A stretch of 45,915 nucleotides of DNA from Ruminococcus sp. (GCA_015066745.1 SVNW01000024.1:1-45915); one strand, 5' to 3'. Counted from the first letter of the stretch, positions 17,802 to 28,157 are shown. Made by a program: numbers and translations. The notes: a model not told the origin generated them from the sequence alone.

Positions 17802-20159
17802 TTGGAAAAAAATACAGATAAAGAAATTGTCAAAAAAGAATATGAAACGTATCCGGTTATCCCTATGAGAGGGGTAGTTGCATTTCCAAAACTTGTGGTT
17901 TCATTTGATGTAGTAAGAGACAAAACAATAAATGCTATGCACGCTGCTCTTAAAGGTGACAGAAAAGTTTTTGTGGTTACACAGAAAGAGGTCTTCAAAG
18001 AAGATCCCTCAAAAAGTGATTTATATAAAATAGGTGTTATTGCAGAGATAAGACAGGTTGTCAAGACACCCGACGGAGTTTACAGAGTACTTGTAGAAGG
18101 AATGAGCAAAGCCAAAATCGTTGACCTCGAAGAAGTTGAGAAAAATGATAATAAGTACCTTGAAGCATCTGTAAAGGGCGTCAATAACAATACACGAACA
18201 AAATTTGACGATGTTGAAATGGAAGCGCTTATGAGAACTTTAAAGGGAGCGTTTGAAAGATATTCAGAGTTTGTGCCTCGTATGCCGTCAGAACTGGTAA
18301 ATTCAGTTATGTGTCAGGAGGACCCTGAAGAATTATTTGAAGATATCGTATTTAATATAAGTTTGCAGTATATTGAAAAACAGGAGCTTCTTGAACAGAA
18401 TAACGTGCTGAACCGACTCACTATTTTGCTTGCTATTCTTTCTCGTGAAACAGAAGTACTTGAGATGGAGCATGCTATATATGATCAGGTAAAAGAATCT
18501 ATGGGTCAGAATCAGCGTGAATTTATTCTTCGTGAACAGATGAAGGCAATATCTGCTCAGCTTGGCGAAGATGAAGATTTGACAGAAGAAATTTTTGACT
18601 ACAATAAAAAGATAGAAGATCTTAAACTTGATAAAGAAACAGCTGATAAGTTACGCAAAGAAGTATCAAGACTTTCAAGACTCCCTGCTGCTTCACAGGA
18701 AGCTTTTGTTATAAAGAACTATATCGATACTGTTCTTTCGCTTCCATGGAATAAAGAAACCACAGTAAAGCTTGATATCAAAAAAGCAGAGAATGTTCTT
18801 GAAAAAGATCATTATGGTCTGAAAAAAGTTAAGGAACGCATACTTGAAAGTATAGCAGTCCATGCTATGAAACCTGATGTTACAGGTCAGATAATATGTC
18901 TTGTTGGACCTCCCGGAGTTGGTAAAACTTCTATAGGCCGTTCGATAGCAAAGGCACTTGGCAGAGAGTATGTAAGAATTTCACTCGGCGGTGTAAGAGA
19001 TGAGTCTGATATAAGAGGACATCGAAAGACATATGTAGGAGCTATGCCGGGAAGGATCATAAATGCTATGATCCAGGCAAAGACAAAAAATCCTCTTATA
19101 CTTTTTGACGAGCTTGATAAGATGAGCAATGATTTCAGAGGAGATCCTTCTGCTGCTATGCTTGAAGTTCTTGACAGCGAGCAGAACAAGGAATTCAGAG
19201 ATCACTTTGTTGAACTTCCTTTTGATCTTAGCAAGGTTATGTTTATTACAACTGCAAATACTACAGAAACTATTCCTGCGCCTCTTCTTGACCGTATGGA
19301 AGTAATAGAAATAACAAGTTATACAAGAGATGAAAAGTTTCATATTGCCAAAAATCATCTTGTTCCGAAGCAACTCAAGAAAAATGGTCTCAAGGGTTCT
19401 CAGATAAAGATCACAGATGAGGGTATATTCAAACTTATTGATTCATATACAAAAGAAGCCGGTGTAAGAAATCTTGAAAGAAATATAGGTTCTCTTTGTC
19501 GTAAAACAGCTAAGGAAATAGTATATGGAAACTGTAAGAAGATAAAGTTTACAGATAAAAATATACACGATTATCTCGGAACTGAAAAATATCTTCCGGA
19601 TGAAAAGACAGAGAAAGATGAAGTGGGTCTTGTAAACGGACTTGCATGGACATCTGTAGGCGGAGTTCTCATGCCTCTTGAAGTTATGATACTTGACGGA
19701 AAAGGAAATATCGAGATCACAGGTTCTCTTGGCGATGTTATGAAGGAAAGTGCAAAGATAGCAGTAAGTTATGCAAGAAGTGTTGCAGAGAAGTATTCTA
19801 TAGACAAAGAATTCTATCAGAATAAAGATATACACATTCATGCACCCGAAGGCGCTGTTCCAAAAGACGGTCCATCGGCAGGTGTGACGATGATAACTGC
19901 TATGATCTCAGCTTTGTCAGAAAGAAAAGTAAAGAGCGAAGTAGCTATGACAGGTGAGATAACACTTCACGGAAAAGTTCTTCCGATAGGCGGTCTTCGT
20001 GAAAAGACAATGGCGGCATACAAGGACGGAATAAAAACTGTTATCATTCCTGAAAAGAACAGACCTGATCTTGAAGAAGTCGATGACGTTGTAAAGGAAA
20101 ATGTAAATTTTGTTTTTGCAAAGACTATTCAGGATGTACTTGACAATGCTTTGATATAA
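17802..20159 (+). CDS. lon: ATP-dependent protease Lon (LonA)
   Basis: 785 residues from a TTG start with a GAGGGTGG-type site just upstream. It contains the N-terminal LAN substrate-recognition domain (from YPVIPMRGVVAFP), a coiled middle region, the AAA+ module with Walker A GPPGVGKTSIG and Walker B ILFDELDKM, and a C-terminal peptidase with the Ser-Lys dyad S692 in PKDGPSAGVTM and K735 in GLREKTMAA. The 43-residue Ser-Lys spacing matches other LonA enzymes. A separate promoter and flanking terminators make lon its own unit within the quality-control block. LonB, which neighbours lonA in Bacillus, is absent here. Confidence 0.97.
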   Translation: MEKNTDKEIVKKEYETYPVIPMRGVVAFPKLVVSFDVVRDKTINAMHAALKGDRKVFVVTQKEVFKEDPSKSDLYKIGVIAEIRQVVKTPDGVYRVLVEGMSKAKIVDLEEVEKNDNKYLEASVKGVNNNTRTKFDDVEMEALMRTLKGAFERYSEFVPRMPSELVNSVMCQEDPEELFEDIVFNISLQYIEKQELLEQNNVLNRLTILLAILSRETEVLEMEHAIYDQVKESMGQNQREFILREQMKAISAQLGEDEDLTEEIFDYNKKIEDLKLDKETADKLRKEVSRLSRLPAASQEAFVIKNYIDTVLSLPWNKETTVKLDIKKAENVLEKDHYGLKKVKERILESIAVHAMKPDVTGQIICLVGPPGVGKTSIGRSIAKALGREYVRISLGGVRDESDIRGHRKTYVGAMPGRIINAMIQAKTKNPLILFDELDKMSNDFRGDPSAAMLEVLDSEQNKEFRDHFVELPFDLSKVMFITTANTTETIPAPLLDRMEVIEITSYTRDEKFHIAKNHLVPKQLKKNGLKGSQIKITDEGIFKLIDSYTKEAGVRNLERNIGSLCRKTAKEIVYGNCKKIKFTDKNIHDYLGTEKYLPDEKTEKDEVGLVNGLAWTSVGGVLMPLEVMILDGKGNIEITGSLGDVMKESAKIAVSYARSVAEKYSIDKEFYQNKDIHIHAPEGAVPKDGPSAGVTMITAMISALSERKVKSEVAMTGEITLHGKVLPIGGLREKTMAAYKDGIKTVIIPEKNRPDLEEVDDVVKENVNFVFAKTIQDVLDNALI

Positions 20160-20169
20160 AATAAATTTA

Positions 20170-20213
20170 AAAGGCTGCTATATATTTTTACAGCAGCCTT
20201 TGTTCTGAGTTTT
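20170..20213 (+). terminator. Intrinsic terminator after lon
   Basis: A perfect 10-bp stem AAAGGCTGCT (20170-20179) with AGCAGCCTTT (20192-20201), with a T run at about 20209. Confidence 0.8.
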
Positions 20214-20234
20214 TATTTGTGAAAGGAAATTTTT

Positions 20235-20849
20235 ATGAATTATAATAAAGCTGAGTTTCACTCGTGCTATGGACTTTTTTCGCAGATTCCTGCATCTGAC
20301 CGTCCTGAGATAGTATTTGCAGGCAGATCAAATGTAGGTAAGTCTACTCTCATTAATAAAATCTTCAACCGAAAATCCCTCGCCAGAGTAAGTTCTGTTC
20401 CGGGAAAGACAGCAACAATAAACTTCTATAAGTTAGAGGATATATTTTTTGTAGACCTTCCCGGATACGGATATGCCAAAGTTGCAAAAACTGAAAAGAA
20501 GAGATGGGCAGGGCTTATAGAAGGATATCTTAATGCTGACAGAAGTATAGAGCTTGTATTTTTACTTATTGATATGCGTCATGCACCGTCAGCGGATGAC
20601 CTTCATATGATAGACTTTCTTATCGATGCAGGGCTTCCTTTTGTAATAATTCTTACTAAAGCTGATAAACTGAATAAGACAAATCGTGCAAAAATGCTGG
20701 AGGAGTTTTCAAAGACAATACCTTGTTTTGACGATATACACGTTATACCGTTTTCATCACAGACATTTGAAGGTGTTGAAGAAGTAAGAAGTATAATAGA
20801 GGAAACTGCAAACGGTGCTCTTGAAGCGATGAACGAAGAACAACAGTAA
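20235..20849 (+). CDS. engB: Ribosome biogenesis GTP-binding protein EngB (YsxC)
   Basis: 204 residues, ordinary length. A TRAFAC-class GTPase needed for 50S assembly. Motifs: P-loop GRSNVGKSTL, G2/G3 region SSVPGKTATINFY and VDLPGYGYAKV, G4 TKADKL, and the C-terminal PFSSQTFEGVEE with the G5 serine. The lon-engB order is conserved in Firmicutes. GAAAGGAAA precedes the ATG. Confidence 0.96.
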   Translation: MNYNKAEFHSCYGLFSQIPASDRPEIVFAGRSNVGKSTLINKIFNRKSLARVSSVPGKTATINFYKLEDIFFVDLPGYGYAKVAKTEKKRWAGLIEGYLNADRSIELVFLLIDMRHAPSADDLHMIDFLIDAGLPFVIILTKADKLNKTNRAKMLEEFSKTIPCFDDIHVIPFSSQTFEGVEEVRSIIEETANGALEAMNEEQQ

Positions 20850-20856
20850 TAAAAAA

Positions 20857-20892
20857 ATATAGTGCCCTGCAAAGGACACTATATTTTTTTTA
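20857..20892. terminator. Bidirectional terminator between engB and the HD-domain gene
   Basis: ATATAGTG (20857-20864) and CACTATAT (20877-20884) form an 8-bp stem, A-rich on the left and T-rich on the right, so it can work for the convergent gene too. Confidence 0.75.
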
Positions 20893-21399
20893 GAAAACTT
20901 GTTTTTTAGAAAATTTGTTTTTTATTTTGTTGAAAATATTTGAAAATATCTCTGCCAGTCCGCAGTACTTGTCAACTATAACTATTATCGCTGTTTCCTT
21001 ATAGCTTGGTGGTTTTATTGTGAGCGGAAACATATGCTTTAAAATTATATCTTTTTCGCATTCACTGAGTTCAAAATGTGCAGAGGCGTTTTCGAGTGCT
21101 TTTTTAGGGTGTGTGATCCCATGGATCATACTTCTGTCTACGTGCCAGTCATAAAGAAAAAAATCGTGGAGCAGACCGGCTCTTGCACCGGCTCTTGCAT
21201 CAAGTCCGAAAAATTTGCAGAGTCTGTAGTTGTAATATGATACATTAATGCAGTGCTGATAAGTAGTAGTAGTGCCGTGCTGGATATAGTCCTTCATCTT
21301 CAGAACAAGCTCGTGTGAGAGAAGGTCTTTTACTGTTTCATAATAATCTTTGCAAAGTTCATTGCTGATTAAATTTTTTTTTGATCCTATTGCGTACAT
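20890..21399 (-). CDS. HD-domain phosphohydrolase-like protein
   Basis: 169 residues. The HD superfamily metal-binding pattern is visible: a histidine in TYQHCINVSYYNYRL, the HD pair in GLLHDFFLYDW, a histidine in ILKHMFPL and the distal aspartate in VIVDKYCG. Similar small Clostridial proteins are annotated as HD-domain hydrolases of unknown substrate. The C-terminal tail is Lys/Phe-rich. It is convergent with engB, sharing a terminator, and has its own promoter. No signal peptide or membrane segment is seen. Confidence 0.85.
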   Translation of the reverse strand: MYAIGSKKNLISNELCKDYYETVKDLLSHELVLKMKDYIQHGTTTTYQHCINVSYYNYRLCKFFGLDARAGARAGLLHDFFLYDWHVDRSMIHGITHPKKALENASAHFELSECEKDIILKHMFPLTIKPPSYKETAIIVIVDKYCGLAEIFSNIFNKIKNKFSKKQVF

Positions 21400-21465
21400 T
21401 ATTTATCATTCCTTGCTTTACTAAAAACACGATGTGAACCATATTGGTAGAAATAGCTTTAATTT

Positions 21466-21494
21466 ATTATATCATTTTTAAATGAAAATATCAA
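21466..21494 (-). promoter_or_regulatory. Sigma-A promoter of the HD-domain gene
   Basis: Minus strand TTGATA (21494-21489), 17-nt spacer, TATAAT (21471-21466), about 65 nt before the ATG. Confidence 0.75.
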
Positions 21495-21614
21495 GTTGCA
21501 CAAAAAATATTTTTTTCATTTTTTGTGTAGCTATTTCTGAAGATGAAAAGTATTAATAGTGTAATGCGTAAAGTTAAAACTATGTAGAACAAGGAAGATA
21601 AAATATATTGAAGA

Positions 21615-21672
21615 CTGTTATATTTTGTATAACAGCGACAGTGGGCGTATGTGCGTAGCATACGCCTGTTGT
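21615..21672 (+). other. Two adjacent strong hairpins upstream of secA
   Basis: The 457-nt gap 21400-21856 contains no convincing gene. It holds the HD-gene promoter, an AT-rich inverted repeat (21499-21508 with 21518-21527) and two hairpins. Hairpin A is CTGTTATA (21615-21622) with TATAACAG (21628-21635), a perfect 8 bp. Hairpin B is ACAGTGGGCGTATG (21638-21651) with CATACGCCTGTTGT (21659-21672), 14 bp including three G-U pairs. The right arm of A can also pair with the 3' arm of B (CTGTTGTA from 21666), giving an alternative structure. Hairpin B is GC-rich against an AT-rich background, but only a short T run follows, so a small RNA or an attenuator is as likely as a terminator. Confidence 0.5.
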
Positions 21673-21720
21673 AATTTTAGCGTAGAATGGTTTGTTGATT
21701 TAAAACTATGGTTAATACTA

Positions 21721-21749
21721 TTGACAATTTTATGATTTTAAGATAAAAT
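21721..21749 (+). promoter_or_regulatory. Sigma-A promoter of secA
   Basis: Consensus TTGACA (21721-21726), 17-nt spacer, TAAAAT (21744-21749). The leader to the secA ATG is about 100 nt and AT-rich. Confidence 0.8.
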
Positions 21750-21856
21750 ATAAGTATGTGTATTTTGCTTTTGCGTCAAAATATACAGAGATTTTTTTAT
21801 AGTTTTGTAAAATTATTTTTGGATCTGAAAATTAATATAAAGGTGGACTAAAACAA

Positions 21857-24616
21857 ATGGGTTTAATGGAAAAAATATTCGGTTCATACAGCAAAAAGGA
21901 ACTTGCACGAATTGAACCAATAAAGCAGGCAGTTCTTGATCTTGAAGAAGAATATTCAAAGTTATCAGAAAAAGAACTCAAAGGAAAAACACAGATTTTC
22001 AAGGACAGAGTAGCAGAAGGTGAGAGCCTTGATTCTATTCTTCCTGAAGCTCTTGCTACATGTAGAGAAGCAGCATTCCGAGTACTTGGCAAAAAGCCGT
22101 TCCCTGTACAGATCATCGGTGCTATAGTTCTTCATCAGGGACGTATAGCAGAAATGAAAACAGGTGAAGGTAAAACTCTCGTTGCTTGTCTTGCAGCTTA
22201 TCTTAATGCACTTTCAGGACGTGGTGTTCACGTAGTAACAGTAAATGACTACCTTGCAAAATTTCAGTCCGAAGAAATGGGTAAGGTCTACAGATATCTT
22301 GGACTTACAATAGGTGTTATTCTTCATGGTCTTAACAATGATCAGAGAAGACGTGCTTACAACTGCGATATTACATATGCTACAAACAACGAACTCGGAT
22401 TTGACTATCTGCGTGACAACATGGTAATATACAAAAAAGATATGGTTCAGAGAGAACCTAACTTTGCTATCGTCGATGAAGTTGACTCTATCCTCATAGA
22501 CGAAGCAAGAACACCTCTTATCATATCAGGTCGTGGCGACAAATCAACAGAACTTTATGAGATCGTTGATAAATTTGCAAAGACACTCAAGTCTATCACT
22601 GTAGTTGAGATGGACGATAAGGAAGACCAGGATGAACTTAATCAGGAATACGATTATATCATAGATGAAAAGGCAAAATCAGCTACAATTACACGTACAG
22701 GTGTAAAGAAGGCTGAAAAGCACTTCAACGTTGAAAACCTTATGGATTCTGAAAATATGACACTTCTCCACCATATAAATCAGGCTCTTAAAGCAAATGG
22801 TATCATGAAGCGTGATATTGACTACGTTGTAAAGGACGAAGAAGTAGTTATCGTTGACGAATTTACAGGTCGTCTTATGATGGGCAGACGTTTTAACGAC
22901 GGTTTGCATCAGGCTATCGAAGCTAAGGAAGGCGTTAAGGTTGCTCACGAATCAAAGACACTTGCTACTATAACATTCCAGAACTATTTCAGACTTTACT
23001 CAAAGCTTTCAGGTATGACAGGTACAGCTATGACAGAAGAAGACGAATTCAAGGAAATTTACAAGCTTGACGTTATTTCTGTTCCTACAAACAGACCTGT
23101 ACAGAGAATAGACCATTCAGACCAGGTATACAGAACAGAAAAGGGTAAGTTCCAGGCAGTTATAGACCAGATAGTTGAATGTAACAAGAAGGGTCAGCCT
23201 GTACTCGTAGGTACTATTTCCATAGAAAAGTCAGAAGTTCTTTCTGCACTTCTCAAGAAAAAAGGAGTAAAACACTCAGTACTTAATGCAAAACAGCATG
23301 AGAGAGAAGCTGAAATAGTAGCTCAGGCAGGTAAATTTGGTGCTGTAACCATTGCTACAAACATGGCAGGACGAGGAACAGACATTCTTCTCGGTGGTAA
23401 CGCAGAGTTCCAGGCAAAAGCTGAAATGAGAAAGATGGAATATGAAGAAGATGTTATAAATGAAGCTGTTGGCTATGCTGAAACAGATAACGAAGTTATA
23501 CTTGCAGCACGTAAGGTTTACAGAGAACTGTATGAGAAGTACAGCAACGAAGTAAAGGAAAAAGCAGTAGCTGTAAGAGAAGCTGGCGGTCTTTTCATTA
23601 TAGGTACAGAAAGACATGAATCACGTCGTATAGATAACCAGCTCAGAGGACGTTCAGGACGTCAGGGTGACCAGGGTGAAAGCCGTTTCTTCCTTTCTCT
23701 TGAAGATGATCTTATGCGTATATTTGCGGCAGACAGAATTGAATCAATGATGAAGACACTCAATGTTGAAGAAACTATGCCTATCGAAAGTAAGTTCCTC
23801 ACAAAGATGATCGAATCATCACAGAAGAAGGTTGAAGGACGTAACTTCAGCATAAGAAAGAATGTCCTTAACTATGATGACGTAATGAACAAACAGCGTG
23901 AGATAATCTATGATCAGAGAGCAAAGGTTCTTAACGGTGACGATCTTCATGACAGCATCATAAAGATGATGAAGGATCTTGTTGAGTCTACAGTTGACAG
24001 ATATCTTCTTGAAGATGGTGAGGATAAGGAAAACTGGAACCTCATCGGTCTTAAAGAATATTTCCTTAACTGGATAACAACTGAAGATGACTTCAAGGAA
24101 TATGAAGAAGATGAAAACAAACTTGAAGACGTAACAAAACAGCAGATTATTGATATGCTTACAGAAAGAGTTCTCAAGATATATGCTGATAAGGAAGAAG
24201 AAGTAGGAAAAGAAGTTATCAGAGAACTTGAAAGAGTTATGCTCCTCAGAGTTGTTGACTCCAAGTGGACTACACATATAGACGATATGGACGAACTCAA
24301 AAAGGGTATCTCACTCAGAGCTTACGGACAGAAAAACCCTGTTGTTGAATACAGATATGAAGGTTTTGAGATGTTTGATGCTATGGTTGAGTCTATACGT
24401 GAAGATACAGTAAGAATGATTCTCACAGTAAGAATCAACAAAAATGCTGTTCCTCAGCGTGTACAGGTAAATAAGCCTGATGCACCAAATGCAGGAAGCG
24501 GTGACGGAAGCTTTACAGCAAAAGCTTCAAAGAAAATAAACGACAACGATCCTTGTCCGTGCGGAAGCGGAAAGAAATATAAAAAGTGCTGTGGTCTTGA
24601 AGAAGCTAAAGGTTGA
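21857..24616 (+). CDS. secA: Preprotein translocase ATPase SecA
   Basis: 919 residues. Motor of the Sec secretion pathway. It contains Walker [12 protein letters not shown], the [19 protein letters not shown] helicase motif, the preprotein cross-linking region, [37 protein letters not shown] helicase motif VI (split here into recognisable parts), a helical scaffold, and the C-terminal zinc-binding SEC-C motif [22 protein letters not shown] precedes the ATG. Its load is relevant to the secreted cellulase, dockerin protein and two signal peptidases in this window. Confidence 0.98.
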   Translation: MGLMEKIFGSYSKKELARIEPIKQAVLDLEEEYSKLSEKELKGKTQIFKDRVAEGESLDSILPEALATCREAAFRVLGKKPFPVQIIGAIVLHQGRIAEMKTGEGKTLVACLAAYLNALSGRGVHVVTVNDYLAKFQSEEMGKVYRYLGLTIGVILHGLNNDQRRRAYNCDITYATNNELGFDYLRDNMVIYKKDMVQREPNFAIVDEVDSILIDEARTPLIISGRGDKSTELYEIVDKFAKTLKSITVVEMDDKEDQDELNQEYDYIIDEKAKSATITRTGVKKAEKHFNVENLMDSENMTLLHHINQALKANGIMKRDIDYVVKDEEVVIVDEFTGRLMMGRRFNDGLHQAIEAKEGVKVAHESKTLATITFQNYFRLYSKLSGMTGTAMTEEDEFKEIYKLDVISVPTNRPVQRIDHSDQVYRTEKGKFQAVIDQIVECNKKGQPVLVGTISIEKSEVLSALLKKKGVKHSVLNAKQHEREAEIVAQAGKFGAVTIATNMAGRGTDILLGGNAEFQAKAEMRKMEYEEDVINEAVGYAETDNEVILAARKVYRELYEKYSNEVKEKAVAVREAGGLFIIGTERHESRRIDNQLRGRSGRQGDQGESRFFLSLEDDLMRIFAADRIESMMKTLNVEETMPIESKFLTKMIESSQKKVEGRNFSIRKNVLNYDDVMNKQREIIYDQRAKVLNGDDLHDSIIKMMKDLVESTVDRYLLEDGEDKENWNLIGLKEYFLNWITTEDDFKEYEEDENKLEDVTKQQIIDMLTERVLKIYADKEEEVGKEVIRELERVMLLRVVDSKWTTHIDDMDELKKGISLRAYGQKNPVVEYRYEGFEMFDAMVESIREDTVRMILTVRINKNAVPQRVQVNKPDAPNAGSGDGSFTAKASKKINDNDPCPCGSGKKYKKCCGLEEAKG

Positions 24617-24656
24617 TAAGAGAAAAGTTTAGGTTGTTTGTGGAAGGAGTTTGTAA

Positions 24657-25829
24657 ATGCTGAAAGATATCTGTAAAGATGAACTGGAAAAAAGTATTAT
24701 TCCGTTCTGGAATAAGCTGAAAGATGCCAGAGGCGGATTTTATGGTCAGGTAACTCTTGACCTCGATATCCTCAGAGATGCACCTAAGGGTGTTATCCTG
24801 CATTCAAGAATATTATGGTTTTATTCAGCAGCTTATAATGTTACAGGAAATAAAGCTCTTCTTGAATATGCTGAACATGCGTTCAATTTTATTTCTGAAA
24901 AATGTTATGATAATGAGTTTGGCGGAGTATACTGGATGATGGACGCAGAAGGCGAGCCGTTTGATGATATGAAACACACTTATAATCAGGCATTTGCGAT
25001 CTATGGACTCGCTGAATATTATAAGGCTTCGGGAAATGAAAAGGCAAGAGCGCTTGCACTCAGAATTTTTGATGATATTGAAACAAAGGCCGTTGATGAA
25101 TACGGATATATGGAGGCATTTACAAGAAACTGGTTCCCTAAAGGAAACGAACAGCTTTCTGAAAACGGACTTCAGGCTGACAAGACTATGAATACGACAC
25201 TTCACATCATGGAAGCATATACAGAGCTTTACAGAATAACAAAGTCTGAAAAAGTAGGTAAGCGTCTTCAGTATGCACTTGATCTTATGACAGACAAAGT
25301 CTATGATAAAGACAACCACATGATGAAGGTTTTCTTCAACCGACGTTTTGAACTTATAGGTGATATACACTCATACGGTCATGATATAGAAGCCAGCTGG
25401 CTTATAGACAGAGCGTGTGAAGTTCTTGGCAGTAAAGAATATTCTGAAAAAACAGCAGGTATCACAGCTGATATAGCCGGTAATATACTTGATATTGCTT
25501 ATGAAAACAATTCTCTTAACAACGAAAGAGATGGCGAAAATATAAACAAGAATCGTATATGGTGGGTACAGGCAGAGGCAGTTGTCGGATTTGTCAATGC
25601 TTATCAGAGAACCGGTGAAAAGAAATATCTTGATGCCGCACAGAATATACTTGAATATATCATGAAATACCAGAAAGATAAGCGAGAGGGAAGCGAATGG
25701 TTTCCGGAGCTTGAACCTGATGGTACGATGATAAAAGACGCAAAGGATCCGATGCTCGCAGGACCTTGGAAATGTCCTTATCACAACGGAAGAATGTGTC
25801 TTGAAATCATAAAAAGAAATGTAGATTAA
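24657..25829 (+). CDS. Cellobiose 2-epimerase
   Basis: 390 residues of the N-acylglucosamine 2-epimerase superfamily, an (alpha/alpha)6 barrel. By family knowledge it converts cellobiose to 4-O-beta-glucosyl-mannose, feeding a mannosylglucose phosphorylase route. Residues matching the catalytic histidines of the Ruminococcus albus enzyme are H183 (TLHIMEAYTELY), H242 (HSYGHDIEASWL) and H376 (KCPYHNGRM). The segments GVILHSRILWF, GGVYWMMD and WWVQAEAVVGF are also as in that enzyme, from memory. It starts 40 nt after secA with AAGGAG, and may share its transcript. It lies 3 kb from the GH5 cellulase gene. A simple glucosamine epimerase is a less likely alternative. Confidence 0.88.
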   Translation: MLKDICKDELEKSIIPFWNKLKDARGGFYGQVTLDLDILRDAPKGVILHSRILWFYSAAYNVTGNKALLEYAEHAFNFISEKCYDNEFGGVYWMMDAEGEPFDDMKHTYNQAFAIYGLAEYYKASGNEKARALALRIFDDIETKAVDEYGYMEAFTRNWFPKGNEQLSENGLQADKTMNTTLHIMEAYTELYRITKSEKVGKRLQYALDLMTDKVYDKDNHMMKVFFNRRFELIGDIHSYGHDIEASWLIDRACEVLGSKEYSEKTAGITADIAGNILDIAYENNSLNNERDGENINKNRIWWVQAEAVVGFVNAYQRTGEKKYLDAAQNILEYIMKYQKDKREGSEWFPELEPDGTMIKDAKDPMLAGPWKCPYHNGRMCLEIIKRNVD

Positions 25830-25834
25830 TGTTA

Positions 25835-25886
25835 AAAAGCAGATGTAGAAAAATCGTTTGATTTTGTATACATCTGCTTTTATTTT
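25835..25886 (+). terminator. Intrinsic terminator after cellobiose 2-epimerase
   Basis: AAAAGCAGATGTA (25835-25847) and TACATCTGCTTTT (25869-25881) form a perfect 13-bp stem followed by ATTTTC. Confidence 0.85.
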
Positions 25887-25980
25887 CAAAAAAACTAGTA
25901 TTGATATATAATTTATTGTACAAAATAAATAAAATAACATATTATGATTTGGAATTTGAGATGAAATTTAATGTAAAGTA

Positions 25981-26009
25981 TTGTGTTAAACGAACGAAAG
26001 TGTTATAAT
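25981..26009 (+). promoter_or_regulatory. Sigma-A promoter of the EF-G-like gene
   Basis: TTGTGT (25981-25986), 17-nt spacer, perfect TATAAT (26004-26009), about 45 nt before the ATG. Confidence 0.7.
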
Positions 26010-26055
26010 AAATTACATAATTATTGTACAAATCAACGTAAAGGGGAAATGTGAT

Positions 26056-28143
26056 ATGACTAAAGATACAGCTACAATAAAAAATATTGCTCTGGCAGGA
26101 CATAACGGTTCAGGTAAGACTTCTCTGGCAGAGGCATTACTTTATAAGGCAGGAGTTATAGAACGTCTTGGTAAGACAGCTGAGGGAAACACGATTTGTG
26201 ACTATGATCCGGAGGAAATAAAGAGAAAAGTAACTATAAATACATCAGTTGCAAATTTTGTAACTGACAGTATAAAAATAAATCTCATCGATACTCCCGG
26301 ATTATTTGATTTTGAAGGCAGCATGAGAGAGGGTATCACTGCTGCAGGAACAGTAATGATCACTGTTTCAGGTAAATCAGGAGTAAAGGTAGGAACAAAG
26401 AAAGCTTACAGTTATGCTGAAAAACTCAACAAATCAAGAGTATTTGTTATAACAAAGCTTGATGATCCTAACGCAAACTTCTACAACACACTTACAGAAC
26501 TTAAGACAGTTTTCGGTCCGACTGTATGCCCGGTAGTTGTTCCGGTTATTCAGAACAGTGAGATCGTAAGTTATATAAACCTTATCGAAATGAAAGCATA
26601 CAAGTATGATGATAAGGGTAATGCAGTTGAAACAGAAATGCCAAACGGCGATATCGCAAACAATGATAAGATGGATTACAGACTTGACGGTCTTATTCAG
26701 GCTGTCAGTGAAGCCGTTGCAGAAACTGATGATGAACTCATGGAAAAATTCTTTGAAGGTGTTGCATTTACACAGAAAGAACTTACTGATGGTATCCACA
26801 AAGGTATAAACAGCGGTAAGATAACACCTGTACTTTGTGCTTCATCAACAACACTTGCAGGTATAGATATGATACTGAAGGAAATGTCACTCCTTCTTCC
26901 GTCACCTCTTGAAGTTGCAAAGCCTGTAGCATCAGATATAAACGGTGATCCTGTTGAAATAGAATGTTCTGTTTCCGAACCGCTTTCAGCATTTGTATTT
27001 AAGACAATTGTCGATCCTTTTGTAGGAAAGATGTCATTTATAAAAGTTTACTCCGGTAAGATCACTTCGGGCAAAGAGATCATAAATGCCGTGACAGGTA
27101 CTACTGAAAAGGTAGGAAAACTTTATAATATGTGCGGAAAGAAGCAGGAAGAAGTAACTGAAGCGATGGCAGGCGATATCGTAATAGCTACAAAGATGAA
27201 TATAAACACTTCAGATACATTATGTGATCCTTCAAGAGTTGTTAAGTTTGATCATATCGAATATCCAAGAGCTTGTTATTCAATGGCTGTAAAGTCAAAG
27301 GCTCAGGGAGATGAGAGTAAGATATCAAGTGGTATCACAAAGCTTCTTGAAGAAGATCCTACACTTACATATGTTCAGGATCCTTCAACATTGGAGCAGG
27401 TACTGAGCGGACTTGGCGATCAGCATCTTGAAATAGCAGTAGCAAAGCTCAAAGGAAAATTCGGTGCAGATGTTATTCTTACAGTTCCGAAGATCGCTTA
27501 CAAGGAAACTATCCGTAAGAAAGTAAAGGTTGAAGGAAAACATAAGAAACAGAGTGGCGGACATGGACAGTATGGTCATGTATGGATGGAATTTGAGCCG
27601 ACTGTAGGCGAAGATCTTGTATTTGAAGAACGTGTATTTGGTGGTGCAGTTCCTAAGAACTACTTCCCGGCTGTTGAAAAGGGTATCCTTGACAGCATGA
27701 AGAAAGGCGTTCTTGCAGGTTGCCCTGTAGTAGGACTTAAAGCTATCCTTGTAGATGGTTCATACCACCCGGTTGACTCTTCTGAACTTGCATTCAAGAC
27801 AGCAGCTTCAATCGCATACAAAGAAGGTCTTAAACAGGCAGATCCTGTACTTCTCGAACCTATAGGAAATCTTTCTGTAAGAGTTGAAGATGATAAAACA
27901 GGTGATGTTATGGGTGAACTCAACAAACGTCGCGGAAGAATGCTCGGCATGAATCCTCTCGAAAACGGAATGACAGAAATACTCGCTGATGTTCCTATGA
28001 GAGAAATGCACGACTTTACAACATATCTCAAACAGACAACAAGAGGTATGGGTGACTTTACATATGATTTTGTAAGATATGAACAGCTCCCTGCAAACCT
28101 TGTTTCTGAAGTAATAGTTGCTCTTAATAATTCAAATGAATAA
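26056..28143 (+). CDS. EF-G-like translational GTPase (atypical paralog)
   Basis: 695 residues with the full EF-G domain layout: G domain, domain II, and the domain III-V portion containing SGGHGQYGHVWMEFEP. It differs from canonical EF-G in its G domain: the P-loop reads GHNGSGKTSL instead of AHIDAGKTT, the switch I region lacks the usual RGITI motif and reads KRKVTINTS, and G4 is TKLDD rather than NKMD. DTPGLFDFEG (G3) is present. This pattern matches the widespread EF-G2-like group found beside a normal fusA in many Firmicutes, whose role is not settled. It is monocistronic: its own promoter and a downstream inverted repeat. The true fusA (with rpsL, rpsG, tuf) is not in the window. Confidence 0.9.
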   Translation: MTKDTATIKNIALAGHNGSGKTSLAEALLYKAGVIERLGKTAEGNTICDYDPEEIKRKVTINTSVANFVTDSIKINLIDTPGLFDFEGSMREGITAAGTVMITVSGKSGVKVGTKKAYSYAEKLNKSRVFVITKLDDPNANFYNTLTELKTVFGPTVCPVVVPVIQNSEIVSYINLIEMKAYKYDDKGNAVETEMPNGDIANNDKMDYRLDGLIQAVSEAVAETDDELMEKFFEGVAFTQKELTDGIHKGINSGKITPVLCASSTTLAGIDMILKEMSLLLPSPLEVAKPVASDINGDPVEIECSVSEPLSAFVFKTIVDPFVGKMSFIKVYSGKITSGKEIINAVTGTTEKVGKLYNMCGKKQEEVTEAMAGDIVIATKMNINTSDTLCDPSRVVKFDHIEYPRACYSMAVKSKAQGDESKISSGITKLLEEDPTLTYVQDPSTLEQVLSGLGDQHLEIAVAKLKGKFGADVILTVPKIAYKETIRKKVKVEGKHKKQSGGHGQYGHVWMEFEPTVGEDLVFEERVFGGAVPKNYFPAVEKGILDSMKKGVLAGCPVVGLKAILVDGSYHPVDSSELAFKTAASIAYKEGLKQADPVLLEPIGNLSVRVEDDKTGDVMGELNKRRGRMLGMNPLENGMTEILADVPMREMHDFTTYLKQTTRGMGDFTYDFVRYEQLPANLVSEVIVALNNSNE

Positions 28144-28157
28144 TCAATAAAATTGAT

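Noticed and set aside
21400..21856. A secM-like arrest peptide gene before secA
   Set aside because: No start-to-stop frame of suitable length with a ribosome binding site and secretion signal was seen in this interval.
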